From Poronia punctata (lineage: Eukaryota > Ascomycota > Sordariomycetes > Xylariales > Xylariaceae): 64,000 nucleotides of DNA. Shown here piece after piece: positions 13,230 through 25,767 of the stretch (the first letter of the stretch is position 1; the number at the start of each line of letters is the position of its first letter). The translations under genes and the position numbers were made by a program. Where the stretch lies: assembly GCA_022579005.1 (NCBI GenBank), contig MU401521.1, positions 114,302 through 178,301 on the forward strand, given 5' to 3'. A model generated the notes under the pieces. That model had not been told where the DNA came from. It was given only the letters and a program-made list of their open reading frames with translations, and ran no database searches.

Positions 13230-13782
13230 TCTTTCCTTTCCCTTCCCCTTTTCCCGTACATGGGAAGAAGGAGATCTAAGAGCTCATAACCATCCAACTG
13301 CTATATGGAGGGTGATTGATGGTTGTTGTCAAGACAATGGAACATGATATTCCAGTTTATGAGAATAGTAGAGGGGATGAAATGTGACAGTTTTCTTCTA
13401 TTTCTAACTATCGTAACCTTTTGACTCTACTTTCCTAGCTCCCCTTACTATCTATCCCATTGCTTCTTAAGAAGATTAACCCTAGATCCTCAATCAAGTA
13501 TTATATAAGATATTATCACAATTCAAACAAGAGGTAGAAAGAATCAGAGGACTCACCTGTTCCTGTACCCCCTTTTTCAACACTTAAAACTCTTTCCAAT
13601 TTAAACATTTCGATGTCACTACTTAATATCTTACCGGTCAAGACATAAAACCAAGTTGTTATACTAAAGGTTATGTACTTGTAGGTCAGGTAAAAAAAAG
13701 AAAAAGATGACCAAAGTTAGAAAAGGAAAAGATTTAAGAAGAAATTTAAAAATGAAAACGACAGGTCCTACCATCCTGTCCA
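13230..13782. other. Intergenic, AT-rich, no gene seen
   Basis: Lies between the deacetylase stop codon and tRNA-Val. It contains pyrimidine-rich and A-rich tracts. The A/T-rich sequence just below 13783 is downstream of the tRNA on its own strand, where Pol III would terminate. Confidence 0.5.
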
Positions 13783-13856
13783 TGATTTCGCCCGGACTTG
13801 AACCGGAGACCTTCAGTGTGTTAGACTGACGTGATAACCAACTACACCACGAAACC
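13783..13856 (-). tRNA. tRNA-Val (anticodon AAC)
   Basis: A 74-nt cloverleaf is read on the minus strand. The acceptor stem GGTTTCG pairs with CGAAATC (one G-T). The anticodon stem TCAGT/ACTGA encloses the loop CTAACAC, giving anticodon AAC. The T-arm has GGTTCAAGTCC. No intron is present. Confidence 0.95.
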
Positions 13857-14151
13857 ATTGAATGTTATACCGTGGACTTGAAATGGTTCAACAAGGTAGA
13901 TGGTTTGTTAGTTGTCTAAGGTTAGGAATTGTCTGACTTTTATCACCTCCTGGGTTTCTTGGTATAGAATTGGACTGTGATAGAGCTGTGATTGAGAAGA
14001 CATTTTAAGATAGCTTTTGCCGCGGTCTTTGAATTTATTTTATAATCAAAACTAGGTAAAATGGCAGATTTGCAATGAGGTCACTTCTATCACCGTCTCT
14101 ACATGCGAACGTCTAACAGACACTAAATATCTACGAGTAGACAGGTGAAGG

Positions 14152-15756
14152 TCACAAACTCGCAACCGCCTGAACAACATCATCTATCTCCCCATCCCCA
14201 ATCCCCCCCCCCTCCCCCTTCGTCTCTGTCTTCTCCCCAGCCATTGTCAGATCCCACTTCTCCTCAACATCCTTCCACATATCATACGTCAACAACCACC
14301 TCGCCACACCATGATATCTCCACGGAAAGGGATCATCCCCCGTCTCCTGCACAGTCGGCAAGACGGGATTCTCCCCACCTAACCACTCCTTCTCCCACTC
14401 TCCAAACTTTCTAAACCGCTCATCTCTCGCCTCTTGTTCCGGTCCGTCGTGTAGATGATATATCCACTGATTATACGACCCACGCTTAACAACCCTCTCC
14501 GTGCGCTCCCTTCTACAAGCTTCGTAAACTTCCAACGCTTTCTTTTTCTCGGATTTTGATTTAGCTTTTATTCTTCCCAGACATAGACCCAAGACACCGC
14601 CGTCTTCGAGCGCCATGCCGGCTCCACTGGCGAGATAAGGTAATGTGGCGTGCACCGCGTCGCCTAGCATGGTGAACGCGCCCGAAGGATGAGACCAAGC
14701 GGGCTCAAGCCCTGGACGAATACACAGTCTCCATTTGAGAATTGGTCTTTCGGAAGTATCGCAAAGGGCTGAAAGTTTGGCTAATCTCGGATCCCAACCC
14801 TCGAAACGAGCACGCATTTCTTCGACGTCGCCTGCTACTGTGTTCCGGACACTGTCGGGCGGGATATCGTCGGGCACGAGAAGAACCATGTTGAACAGCT
14901 TGCCGCCGCGGAGGACGTAGTTGACGGCGTGCGCGTCGGGTCCGACCCAGTAGTTCACCTGGGGATCGTCTACAAAGGCGCGGAGTTCGGGGTCTGTCAT
15001 CATGTCGCGCGTGTTGAGGAGGAGGCGGTATGCTAGATCACCTGTGGGTGTGGGTGGGTCTTCTTTTCCGAGGAAGATTTCGCGGAGGCGGGAGTTGATG
15101 CCGTCTGCACCGACGAGAAGGTCGGCTTTTAACGCGCGGCCGGACTCTAGCTGGACTATCACTTCGTCTTCGTCTTCGTCTTCGGCTTCGGAGACGGTGA
15201 AGTCCACAACCTTCGCATCGGTGATAATCTTGGCGCCCAACTCTTCCGCTCTCCTCATGAGCACACCCTGCAAGTTGGCACGATGGAAATCCCAAAACGG
15301 TGCCCTTGCAGCGCGCGTATAGCCGTGGAAATCCATCTCGCCTAACCGGTTACCTCTCCATCCCCAGAAATTACATTGGCGCGGCCGAGTCGCGTGCGGC
15401 TCCAGTGCATCTTCTAGTCCCCATGAGAACAGTACACGCGCAGCGTTGGGAAGGACCTGGATGCCAGCGCCTATTTCGGCCACTTCTGGCACGGCTTCAA
15501 GGACTGTTACGTCGTGGCCGGCTAATGCGATGGCGATAGCTGCGCCTAGACCGCCTAGGCCGGCACCGGCGATTATCACCTGGTTTGTTCATGAGTCTCG
15601 AGTATTGGATATCATCATTTTTATGAAGACATCATGATAATGCTGTGGAATAAAGGTCAGAAGAGAAATACTTACATGTAGTTTGCTGTTCTCATCACGC
15701 TGCATCTTCTCTTGTATCTTGATACCCGACGCTGACGACACGGATTTGGATGCCAT
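14152..15756 (-). CDS. FAD-dependent monooxygenase, salicylate-hydroxylase-like
   Basis: Group A flavin monooxygenase that would hydroxylate an aromatic or related substrate with NAD(P)H and O2. Exon 2 runs 15579-14152. Exon 1 (about 15756-15678) starts MASKSVSS and joins at CAT/GTG across a 98-bp GTAAGT...CCAG intron, placing a short leader before VIIAGAGLGGLGAAIAIA. An alternative in-frame ATG (MQRDENSKLH) lies at 15707, and the first-exon frame should be rechecked. Domains in order: the GxGxxG nucleotide fold, GAGIQVLPNAARVL, the DG motif LLVGADGINSRLR, and the GD motif FTMLGDAVHATLPYLASGAGMALEDG. A charged tail of about 80 residues follows. Substrate is unknown. It is the first of several oxidoreductases on this arm. 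Confidence 0.88.
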
Positions 15757-16889
15757 GACGTGACACGGATGACGACTCTACAGTCTGCTGTGGATAAACA
15801 TTAGGTAGTATCGGAATTCGAGGTCATCGACAGCCTTTCCGTTAGATGCTACTATGAATCAGTATGTGTAGCCTAGACGAGAAAGATAAAATGGCCGTCT
15901 AACCTAGACCGCCATACATCTTGGGTACCCCATATCGAGAGCTCCGATATGGGACACAGACTGACAAAAGGTTGGATCGGTAACAATATTCGAGTCGTCA
16001 TATGTAAGTAGATGAATAGGCGGTAGGTTTAGGTATACAGTCGCCTATAGCGACACGACTTGGTGCCCCAGGTCACATTCAGCTGCATGCGAGAGGGCGG
16101 ATACGGCGACCCTAGTGTTGAGTACGGTAAGTTGGGTCGGTACCGGGGCCGGATCGTCAAAAGAATACCCAAGGGGAGAATGGCGTCCGAGACTTAATAA
16201 TCAATAGTTGATGCAGTGGTATGTGTCATGGGCGACACAGCGATATACCGAATCCTTTGCAAAATTCTTCCAAGTGGGGGGACTGCGTCGATGCGTACGA
16301 GACAGGATTTCCCTATGGAGGGACTATGGGATGGCACGGCATAGGTGCCCGCAGTTCAATGACCCCTCGTTCACTTGGAGAAGCGGCACACAGCACGGGG
16401 TTACATTGGCCGCGGCGGCAACTGTGACCAGTACAACCTCCATGGTTGAGGTTTATCGGGTAACATGAAAAGAGAACAGTTGGCATTGGCTGCCCAATAT
16501 ACCTTGTATCAGAAACCTGCCTGCCCAAGAGCACAAAAGTTCTGTGTTAATAGTAAAGAAGTGGGGGTTCGTGTGCCGTTTTATGTTGTTGATAGGCTCC
16601 CCTCTCCCTGGATAGGGCCGGAGCAAGTCTCATTCGATCTGCAAATGTGGCGTGGGACCTCGGTCATCTAATGATTGGGAGACGTGGTGGATTGATGCCT
16701 GATGATGGAGAAGCTCATCCGGCATCTTGGAAATGGGAAAGATGATGATCTATCGGCCTGAGATACGAGTTTTGGTTTCTGAAATAGTGAAAGGCATACT
16801 ACAGGCTTGTCATCTGATAGCTGCATAGCCAGAGAGTATACGCTGCAGTAAACGCATCTGATCAAAAAGTCGGGGTGAAAGCTATAAAC
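15757..16889. other. Intergenic between monooxygenase and SDR, divergent
   Basis: 1.1 kb with no gene-like ORF. It must carry the promoters of both flanking genes, which point away from each other. No clear motif was recognised. Confidence 0.5.
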
Positions 16890-17800
16890 ATGTCAAAGGT
16901 AACTTGGCCCGGTTATCCCTGGACCCTGACCGAACTACCGGTGCCGGGCAACTGACCATATTAGTTCTCTTTAGAAGATCGGGTAGCGGTCGTAACCGGC
17001 GGCGCCCGTGGCTGTGGACTAGCATTTGCCCAAGGGCTTGCTGAAGCCGGGGCGCACATTGCCATCTTTGACATTCGCCTTCCTGATCTCACTTCCATGG
17101 CGACACTGGTGAATTACGGAGTGAGGGTCCAGTCGTACATTGTCGACGTATCAAGTGTCGAAAGTCTAGAGACGGGATTTTCACATTTTGCCGCCGATTT
17201 TGACGGCAAGCTCGACATCTTCGTCGGTTGCGCAGGTGTCAATAAGAATGTCGACTTTCTCGACACGAAAGAGGCCGACTTTGACAACCTGGTTGGTGTC
17301 AACTGCAAGGGCGTCTACTTCGGCGCCCAGCTCGCCGCAAAGGCCATGATTGCGAATGGCACCAAGTGCGGCAGCATCATCCTCGTCGCTAGCATGGCAG
17401 CTCAAATAGCTGTGCGGTCCCAGAAATCCACTGCGTATTGCGGCACAAAAGGGGCTGTCCGCGCCATGGTGCCCCCTATGGCTGCCGAGCTGGGCAAGCA
17501 TAACATCAGAGTCAACTCCATCAGCCCCGGATATGTTCGTACCGAGATGACCGCCCCGTTCCCTCATCTCCTCGAAAGTTGGAAAGATGAGGCGATGAAT
17601 GGACGGGTTGCGGAACCCGATGACATCAAAGGAGCCTGTGTCTTTCTAGCCAGCGATGCTAGCAGGTGAGATATATCCATACCCTTACACTCTCCGCAGT
17701 GTCTTTTGAGAATCATGCAGCAACACACCAGTGCTGACAACGTCCCAGGTATTGTACCGGCAGTGATATTGTAGTAGACGGCGGTGTTACCAAATGGTAG
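16890..17800 (+). CDS. Short-chain dehydrogenase/reductase (classical SDR)
   Basis: Three exons: 16890-16898 (only ATG TCA AAG), 16965-17665 and 17749-17800, giving 253 residues. The 9-nt first exon is inferred. A GTAACT donor and an ATTAG acceptor create MSK-FSLEDRVAVVTGG in frame, a usual SDR N-terminus. The cofactor motif is TGGARGCG (residues 14-21), and GCAGVNKN stands where NNAG is usual. The catalytic Tyr161 and Lys165 lie in YCGTK, with Ser in ILVASMA. The C-terminus YCTGSDIVVDGG is standard. It is an NAD(P)-dependent alcohol or ketone oxidoreductase, and the substrate cannot be predicted. Confidence 0.9.
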
Positions 17801-17989
17801 TATGAAGGCTGAATGGATGGGAATATCAATTCTATGCAGCATACTTGGCAATCGGTAGCAAAAGGGGGGTCTATTCGAAGAACCCGCCCGGGTTATCGTT
17901 GCTGCTCTTGTCTCTATTCCAAGACAGACTTGTCAAAAAGCCCATGTGTCTTGTCACACTGGACGGGCAAATCAACATGTCTTAATAAC

Positions 17990-18540
17990 TGATACAAGGT
18001 GTCAGATCAGCATACCGAGATGAATATACGGCTGCTAATGTCGGGATCCCGCACCGCCGTAGCAACCTCAAGGTCGACAGCTCACCTTGTAATTGTTGGC
18101 GGAGTGACTTTTGGCAAGACATCGCGGCATACCCAGTCCTAAGACGCCACATCACTACAGATCCTCTCGTGGCATGGGTAAAAGACGACGTTGACAGTTT
18201 AGTTCGTGTACATCGCCTTGCTGAGACCCGTGACCGTAGCATCTCCGGATAGTCGAGGAAAATCGGCATACCATCCTCCATATAACTGTAGTAAAGGACC
18301 CGAAATAGATCTCCTGACATGTCCTCGTATGCAGATGATGCGACGTTCCATTTGTTATCAAGTCTGCAGACAATCGTATATGACGCCTTGACCGGGCACA
18401 ATGTTGAAGAACCGCAGGCCGGGCTCCAGAGCCGCGCCGCTCTCGTGCCTCGCTCGAATATCTTCATTAAGAGCGCCACGCAGCATGTGGAAGGTGGGCC
18501 TCTCCGGTTGAGTTGCTATCCCGGTGTGTAACTGCGATGA
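17990..18540 (-). pseudogene. Possible degenerate coding remnant
   Basis: On the minus strand one frame reads coding-like from about 18520 (..RPTFHMLRGALNEDIRARHE..NIVPGQGVIYDC) until TGA TAA. The composition then looks coding in a second frame (SAYEDMSGDLFRVLYYSYMEDG). A frameshifted or decayed gene would explain this. I do not recognise the family, and chance cannot be excluded. Confidence 0.25.
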
Positions 18541-21500
18541 GCCAATAACGAGCGGGCTCGCCGGACTTCGTTCCGGGCTGGCAGCTTGTCAGATGGACCT
18601 ACGATCGATGTCACCGCCAATAGGTAGGTGAGAGAGCATGCTTTAGAAGTACTTGTGTGGCAGTCAAGTCCATTTGGACCCCTTGCGAAACTGACGTAGC
18701 TATCACGTCAAACGATTCTGCCAGACACAGAAGTGTGCTGATGCTCGTGAAGCCGAGCCCACGTGAGTCCAAAGCTTTGAGTTCTCCGTGCTGGGCATGT
18801 TGTGGCGCATGAAGCTGCCAATGAGTCGATGACTTCGAATGTCTGCCACAACGATCTGACCCTCAGATCCATTTCATGATGTCACCATTCAGCCTGCTCG
18901 TGGTCGACCTAACATCACCCGAGCGACATTCTCAATACCAAGGGAGGAGATGCTGCAGCTGGTCCCCAATTAGGCTTATTGAAGCGATTGCACAGCAAGG
19001 GAAGCTTGGAGAATCAGCTCTCTACCCGTCAGCAGAATCCCCGCCCAAAGTCCAAGGATACCTGTGAGCGGAGGCTGGACTAGGTTAGGATATCATGATG
19101 CACGCCAGAGTAGGGGCACAGCACATAGTCCGGTCTTCCAGACGCTTATCGAAGCTAAGTAAGTAGGTTACGTTCAATTCGCCGCAGATTTGGCTGTCTT
19201 CTCATCTGAACAATCAGACTCGCTGAGGATTGTTTGTTGCGGAACTTTTTCTGTGATCGTAGTGCTACGGAAACAGATGGGCCTACTAGCCTAGCGTTCA
19301 GCTAATTGTACTCGTAAATCCAAGCCATATTGGTAAAATAAGGACTTCTTTAAACTGGTTGAAAAGCAGCCACAAATCTTGGAAGCTTCCTTCGAGATCT
19401 CAATTGCAGATGCCACCTCGATAGTCCGCGCTTTCCCCAGCCTTTCTTCTTACTGGTAAACGCCGAAGGAGCGAAGACCGCTAGTTTGGCGCGTCAAGCA
19501 CCAAAATGGATTACAAACTGCGTGCCGTCTTGGCACGGTACTACCTAAGTAAATTCATAGCCTTCTTTTCCGCTAGATAAGTAAGTACTGTACGATGGCC
19601 TGCGGGATGTTGCAGTGGAAGATCTTTCCATATGGAGAGTTGGTTCTCAATCGGCCGACTTTGAGAATACGGCCAGCTTTTTCTTCCCTCAATGAACGAA
19701 TAAGCATACGATTGCAGTAGGTATCACAGAAAACACAATATGTAACCTAGATGTGTACACCCGCAAAAAGAAGCGCTTTTTTTTTTTTTGGAGAGATGTC
19801 ACGGTGTTTGGCGCCAGCTTGCACAGAAAGACGTACCAGTAACGCGACCGTCAGAGCCACGCTAACCCAGGTTGATATCGTCAGGGGCTATCCTTGTAGA
19901 CGACCCGACCGGGCCACGCCTGTCCACCTCCTTTCTGGATGGGACAAATTTCCACCATCACCTGCTTTCGTCGTGGGCGCCACCACCAAAAGAAAGCCAC
20001 ACAAACGGATTGAGATTGTGAATAAAAAACGATGGAGAAATTCGGTAGAATCGTGTTGAACAATGAAATCAGATCAACGCAGCCAAAAAAAATCACCACC
20101 AAAAGCGCATGTGCGTCACCCCGACCGTTCCCCTTTTTATTCCCCTTCCCGAGTTGCGAGCTGCGACTTTCCTTGAGCCGAGATTGAAATGGCTGTGGTG
20201 GTAGGTCCCTTAATTACCTATGTTACAGTGGTATGCAGGTATTCTCACCACACGAGTTCTGGCGGTGTCATACTGGCCTGACTGGCTCTCTTTACGAGTA
20301 CGTATCTGTACGTGCGTACGTTGTTCTGGTCGGCCCAGTTACCTACGAACTGGCAAAAACAGCCAGCAAAAAAAAAAAACCCCAGCCCTGCCCGGATCGC
20401 GAGCCCGACCCAAAGGTCGTAAAGTGGGCAAATCACCTTGCATACGATGATAAGCAAGGTCACGAAGGGCGGGGCAGATACCAATTGTCAGCTTATCCTG
20501 TACAACACGCACAGAGAAAGCGAAAGGAATATGTAGATTCCCTAGCTACGTTTGTGATGGTTGTCAATAATACTGCTGCTGCTGCTGCTGGTGATGATGC
20601 ATGACACCCATATTGATTGATGCCTTGGTTAGACGGCATACATACCATGTTGCCTCTTCTCATTGGACACGTGCGCTGTATATTTCAATGCCTATCTATT
20701 CTGTACATGCCCAACGATCTGACTTTCCTCGGTTGCCTACGTCTGGAAACAACGAATTGGTAATGAACGATGTTTAGATTTAGATAATACCGATAGGAGG
20801 TTCAAATTCGGCCATCTTTGATAGATAAGCGTAGCACGATGGCGTTCAATAATGTTGACAGGGCTAGGAATCGAGTTACTTGAAGAATGGTGGTTTCTCC
20901 ATTGGGAAATGATCTCATGAGGTGTCAGATCGATGCTACCCACACCACCACAAGAGATACTTTTCAGCCATCACTGCTCATCAGTCGAGGCCACCTTTGA
21001 ACACTGGTTGAAATACGAGTAGAGCACATCTACGAGTATGGTACCTACAAAGAATATAATTATTATAGTTTCACTTTTGGTCTAGATGGCCTAAAAATGA
21101 CCGAGAGTCAGAAAAGCCCGGAGATATTGTGGGATACGGCTCGGTAAAGTCGGGATAGCGGCTATATCTTCCTCCCCCCCCCCTTTTTCACTGTCACCTC
21201 CCCTTTCATTTCGACCTAGCTCTACTGAGGTTGCAGGCGCATACTATATCTGTGTGGGATCCTTTCTCCCTGCGATTGAATGCATCCGCGTAGTATTTAC
21301 GAGTAGGTACTGCACGCATGCAGGACTGGTGGATATAATTAGATATACTCCGGGTTAAAGAATCGCCTGTTTAAAGGTGGGAAAAAATAGGCCCACATTG
21401 GAACTTTTCACTATTGCTTCCGCGACGGATCGGTCCTTTGGGGTGAGAAAGCTTGTTTCGACTAGAGAGGCTAAGAACACGACTCTAGCGATAGGTAAAG

Positions 21501-21775
21501 TAGTCTAGATGCCCGTTCATGTGTCTTCTCCCTTCCCGTCCTGTTCCTATCTCGTTATTATTGATTGTCTGGACCAAGAGAGTTGACATTCCGCCTTTTC
21601 AGCTTTTGCCAATTCCAATTCCAAGTCCTCATGTACCATGAGTCTCTGCCGAGCCAAGGAGATCTTGCTAGTCTACCTAGGTAGCCTGGCCCCTGGGATA
21701 CCCAACCTCTATACACGTAGCTAAGCCATATATGGTTAAAGTGGAAAATATCGTACCTACAGCCGCAATTGTCAG

Positions 21776-22158
21776 CTTATCCATAGCCCACCTACGTCTA
21801 CCTTGAAAAATTCCTACATCCAAGGAGTTTCTCCACTTAGTGCGCATTAGCCCCCTCCCTTTACATGTTTCTATGGTACAGCGCCTTAGCATGTACCTCC
21901 TAGATTAATAACTTGTAAATAACATATATATAAGTTATTTTTATATGTAAGTACTTTAGTAGGTAGGTAGGTAGGTAGGTAGGTAGGTAGGTAGGTATAC
22001 CTAGCAGCTCTTGCAGGTTAAGTCATTTTTCTATAAAATACTCGGGCAAGAGACGCTGCGTTGCGATCTGCATGCTGGCGTTAAGTATTTGGACTTAAGT
22101 GGGGAACTCCTTAGATGTAGGAATTTTTTAAGGTAGACGTAGGTGGGCTACTTATCCA
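21776..22158. mobile_element. hAT-like MITE with 8-bp target duplication
   Basis: Inverted arms at 21784-21839 and 22096-22150 match over about 55 bp with two substitutions and a small indel. Both start TAGCCCACCTACGTCTACC. Immediately outside both arms is the same 8-mer CTTATCCA (21776-21783 and 22151-22158), a perfect target-site duplication. The 367-bp element has no coding capacity and contains a TAGG tetranucleotide array near 21958-21998. An 8-bp duplication with TIRs beginning TAG fits a non-autonomous hAT-superfamily element. No transposase is present in the window. Confidence 0.88.
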
Positions 22159-23275
22159 AAGGTTCCAACTCGTGATCACTTTCCTTGCATGTTGTGATTC
22201 CGCTTCTTCTATCGACTTTCTAGATTTCTTGTTTTCTCAATCGTTCAGGGCAAGGCGTATGTAGCTGACTTGTCGGATAGTCGGCCGTTTTGCAACATTG
22301 GAGTCTCAGCAATTACGAGCTCGGTTAACGAGGCGCTACTGTACGAGTACCTAGATAGAGTGCCTAACAAGGGGGAATGGTAAGGGGCCGTATCGTACTT
22401 TATACAGTAAAGTCAATATGCGGAAGCATGTGGCGATGATACCCTGTCGTGACATTTCCAGGTTCCAAGTTCCAACAAACTCGAGTGGTGGAAGTTGCAA
22501 GTTGCAAGGCTTGCGAGCCAAGTCACGCCATACCATATCCGGATGCTACCAACCTGCTACAAGTTATACCTGCCACCGATGCTGCAGTACACGCGAACCC
22601 GCAGGAGCGACCTGTACGTGTAGGTATCACCAATAAGCGGTATATATGCAAGTGTACATACCTCGTGAATACTGCAAGTACCTACCTACTTTACCTACTC
22701 GTAAAATGCTGAGAAGAGGTTAGGTCGTAATGTGGCTTGAACAAGATATGCGAGGTCTAGATTCAGTCCCATCCGTGGTCCAGCCTTATTACCGCCAGAT
22801 TTCGTGGCTCGCTACAGCCGGCACTCCTGAGCGAAATTGCGACAAATCCTTGTTGTCCCAATATGCAGTGTTGTGACTTGTCCCCATTTTGACTTTAGCT
22901 GTAGGTACTTTACCTACTCGTACATATTTTTTCCCTCCCTCTCTCCGATGAGGCGAACCGGGCTGCTCGCATACGATACGTGTACATGGGGCACCCCGAT
23001 CCATCCACTTTGGTCCAGCCCATGCAGACAAGTCCATACAATACAGACATGGCTTAAATAGATCGTCATGTCTTCGCGATTCCCACCTTTGGAGGAGCTC
23101 TCTTACCCATCTTGGTTCAGATCTTGGCAAATCAACAACATCTCGTCACTCGTTTAGACCTATCTACGCCAATAGATCGACCATTTTCTACCTCTATAAA
23201 TCAGTAATAATCTTTAATATCGACCCCTAATAAGGCGAAGAGTGTAGAAGAGGAAGAAGAAGGGAATACCCGACG

Positions 23276-24474
23276 ATGCGGTTCTCACTCTTGTCCCAGG
23301 CCATCTGCGGCGCCACCCTCGTGGTTGGGCTTCCCAGCGCCGTCGAGGTTCTCAATGGCGTCACCAGCAACGTCCTATCACCCCTCATGTCCAGCGCTGG
23401 CATGAGCCACAACCTGGTGCCGTTTGAGGAGGCCCAACAGAGGTACGCCAACGTACCCAAGGCCAAGTCGGACCCGGCCACATATCGGGATAGGCCGGCG
23501 CCCAGCCAGAAGACGGGTGGCTCGGCAGACGGCATCGAGTCGGCGGCGGCTTCGTGCGCGTCCAACCCCAACATCCGCTACGAGTGGGACAACTACTCGA
23601 CCTCGGATAGACAGGCCCTGATGAGCGCCATCAAGTGCCTGATGAACAAGGCCCCCTCGGGCAACTTCTCCCCTTCCAAGAGCCGGTACGAGGACTTTGC
23701 GCGACTACACCAGATGTACACCAACAACGTGCACCAGAACCAAAAGTTCCTGCCGTGGCACCGGTATTTTATCTGGACCTTTGAGCAGGTGTTGCGCGAC
23801 GAGTGCGGCTTCGACCGAGCCTTTCCCTGGTTCGACGAGACCAAGCACGCTGGCGCCTTCTCCGGCTCCGACCTTTTCAGCTCCAACTACCTCGGCTCCA
23901 TTGGCGGCGGCAACCACTGTGTCACTAACGGTCAGTTCGCCGGCTTGACCGTCAACATCGGCTTCGGTACCGGCAACAGCGCCCACTGCCTGAGTCGGAA
24001 CGGTGACGCCTCTGCCACGGCGCAGTGCAACACGGATTACGTGAACTCTTGCCTCTCGAACAACGATTACCAGGACTTTGAGTCGTGTTTCGAGTATGGG
24101 TAAGTTTGTTCCTCTTGCTCCTGGCTGATCCCGACGGAGGGAGGACATGACGGGGATACGAGACTAATCATGTCATTGGCAGCCCTCATGGTTACGGTCA
24201 TAACGGCATCGGAGGCGTCATGGCCGACGTCTTTGCCTCGCCCGGCGATCCATTCTTCTGGTTCCACCACACCTTTGTCGATCGCAATTGGCGCATCTGG
24301 CAGCTGGCCGATACAAGCAGCCGATACAACTCCATCGACGGCGAGGATGCCAACAATAACCCCCTTTCACTCGACACCACGATCTACATGGGCGGCATAA
24401 GACCCGACGTGACCATCCGGCAGATTCTCAATACCCTGTCCGGCAGCACTCTGTGCTACAGATATAACTATTAG
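23276..24474 (+). CDS. Tyrosinase / catechol-oxidase-like type 3 copper enzyme, secreted
   Basis: Oxidises phenols or catechols to quinones. Exons 23276-24099 and 24183-24474 join across an 83-bp intron inside a Gly codon, giving 371 residues. The N-terminus (MRFSLLSQAICGATLVVG..) is a signal peptide. CuA ligands are His145, His153 and His162 (LHQMY, NVHQNQKF, PWHRYF). CuB ligands are His277, His281 and His304 (PHGYGH and DPFFWFHH), so both copper sites look complete. The length matches short secreted fungal tyrosinases that lack the long C-terminal shielding domain of mushroom-type enzymes. Whether it has monophenolase activity cannot be decided here. Confidence 0.92.
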
Positions 24475-25767
24475 ACGGTCATATCTAGACCTCTTCTGTT
24501 GGTTCGAATCTTGGGTCTTGCTGGATTTTAATCATGTCTCATCGAACTACACCCCATCCCTTCATCTTCCTCGACCTCGGACCGATGGGCATAAATGACG
24601 GGCCAGCAGCGCTCTAGTCATGTACTCGTCGGGTATCTGTGGAGATTTACCAATCATGTGGCTTCGTGATTTTTCTTTTCTGGTTATTGTTTGGTTCCGA
24701 CGAGTGCTTTTACTGAAATTCATTAGCACGGGGTTCGGATTCTCTTTGAAGCAGAAGCTAGCCAGCCTATAGACTTTTCTTATCGAACATAGTCAGCGAG
24801 TATTTCAATTGACTCAATCATATTGCCTCGGGATACGTACGTGCATGGATGCCTTTATAGAGCCTGTCGTAGATTAGATGATCATCCGGACAAGACGTCA
24901 AACAACCGAGTATTCTTCACATGGAGAGATCCAAAGGATCCATCTGATAGACTTGAATCGTCTAGACGATGGTTTCCTACGAGCGAGTAGAGGAATACTA
25001 GGAAACATTAGATATGAAGTTGATATTAGCTAGATTGTTTATACAAGGTTAGGTATTAATACCTAACTCTTCCCCAAAATACCTACCCCGTACCACCCTG
25101 CACATGTCCCCTACAATCTCTATGCATGGACATGATCCCTCTTCCCTGCGAGACGAGGTAAAAGACGTTGAAGACGGACATTTTCTATCCTCCTTTATTT
25201 GATATATTCCTTGCTTCATTCAGCAGGGGATAATGCGGTCCTGGGTAGGTATATCACCGGCTTGCCAGCGAATAAATCAAAAATCTATCCTTTGGATGAA
25301 AAGATTACACCAGGATAGGTAAGTATATAGGTTAAGTGAGCAGTTCAATTGTAAAGACGCACAATCATTTCAAGGAAAGATGCAATAACCACATTGTACG
25401 GTACGGTACCTACCTACCTCGGCGTCTCTTATAACCTGGGTAATGATATGATTTCTAGTGAGGTATCAAAATCAATATGCCGGTTTGTGACACGGATGCA
25501 ATCGGAACTCGGACCTGTCCCCAATTTCTTCTGCCAGAGGGGAAGTTGATACAACCTTGTTAAGATGGCCTCGGGGACCGGGAAGAACCCCTCTTCTTCA
25601 TGCCGGAAATCGTACCTTGTATATTTAATCGGATGTCCCGAGCAATTTTCATTTTGACGTACTTACCTACCTACCTACCTACCTACCTACCTACCTACCT
25701 ACTTCCTCCCCAGTCATTCATCCGTAGGAGTAAATATCAGATTACCTCACAATCCCAAAAGAACAAC
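24475..25767. repeat. Intergenic with TACC array before the cupin gene
   Basis: No gene is seen. A TACC tetranucleotide array of about ten copies occupies 25662-25702, ending some 65 bp before the cupin start codon, so it lies in its promoter or 5' UTR. Confidence 0.7.

Larger units (their letters stand above)
17801..23275. other. 5.5-kb gene-free stretch
   Basis: The longest non-coding stretch outside the AT-rich block. It holds a possible gene remnant near 18 kb, a MITE at 21.8-22.2 kb and eight copies of TACGAGTA/TACTCGTA (19309, 20293, 21014, 21031, 21298, 22342, 22696, 22915). Its right end has CTATAAAT near 23195, about 80 bp before the tyrosinase ATG, usable as a TATA box. Confidence 0.6.

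Noticed and set aside
15038..15295. Arg-rich ORFs overlapping the FAD monooxygenase
   Set aside because: Shadow frames of a well-supported coding exon.
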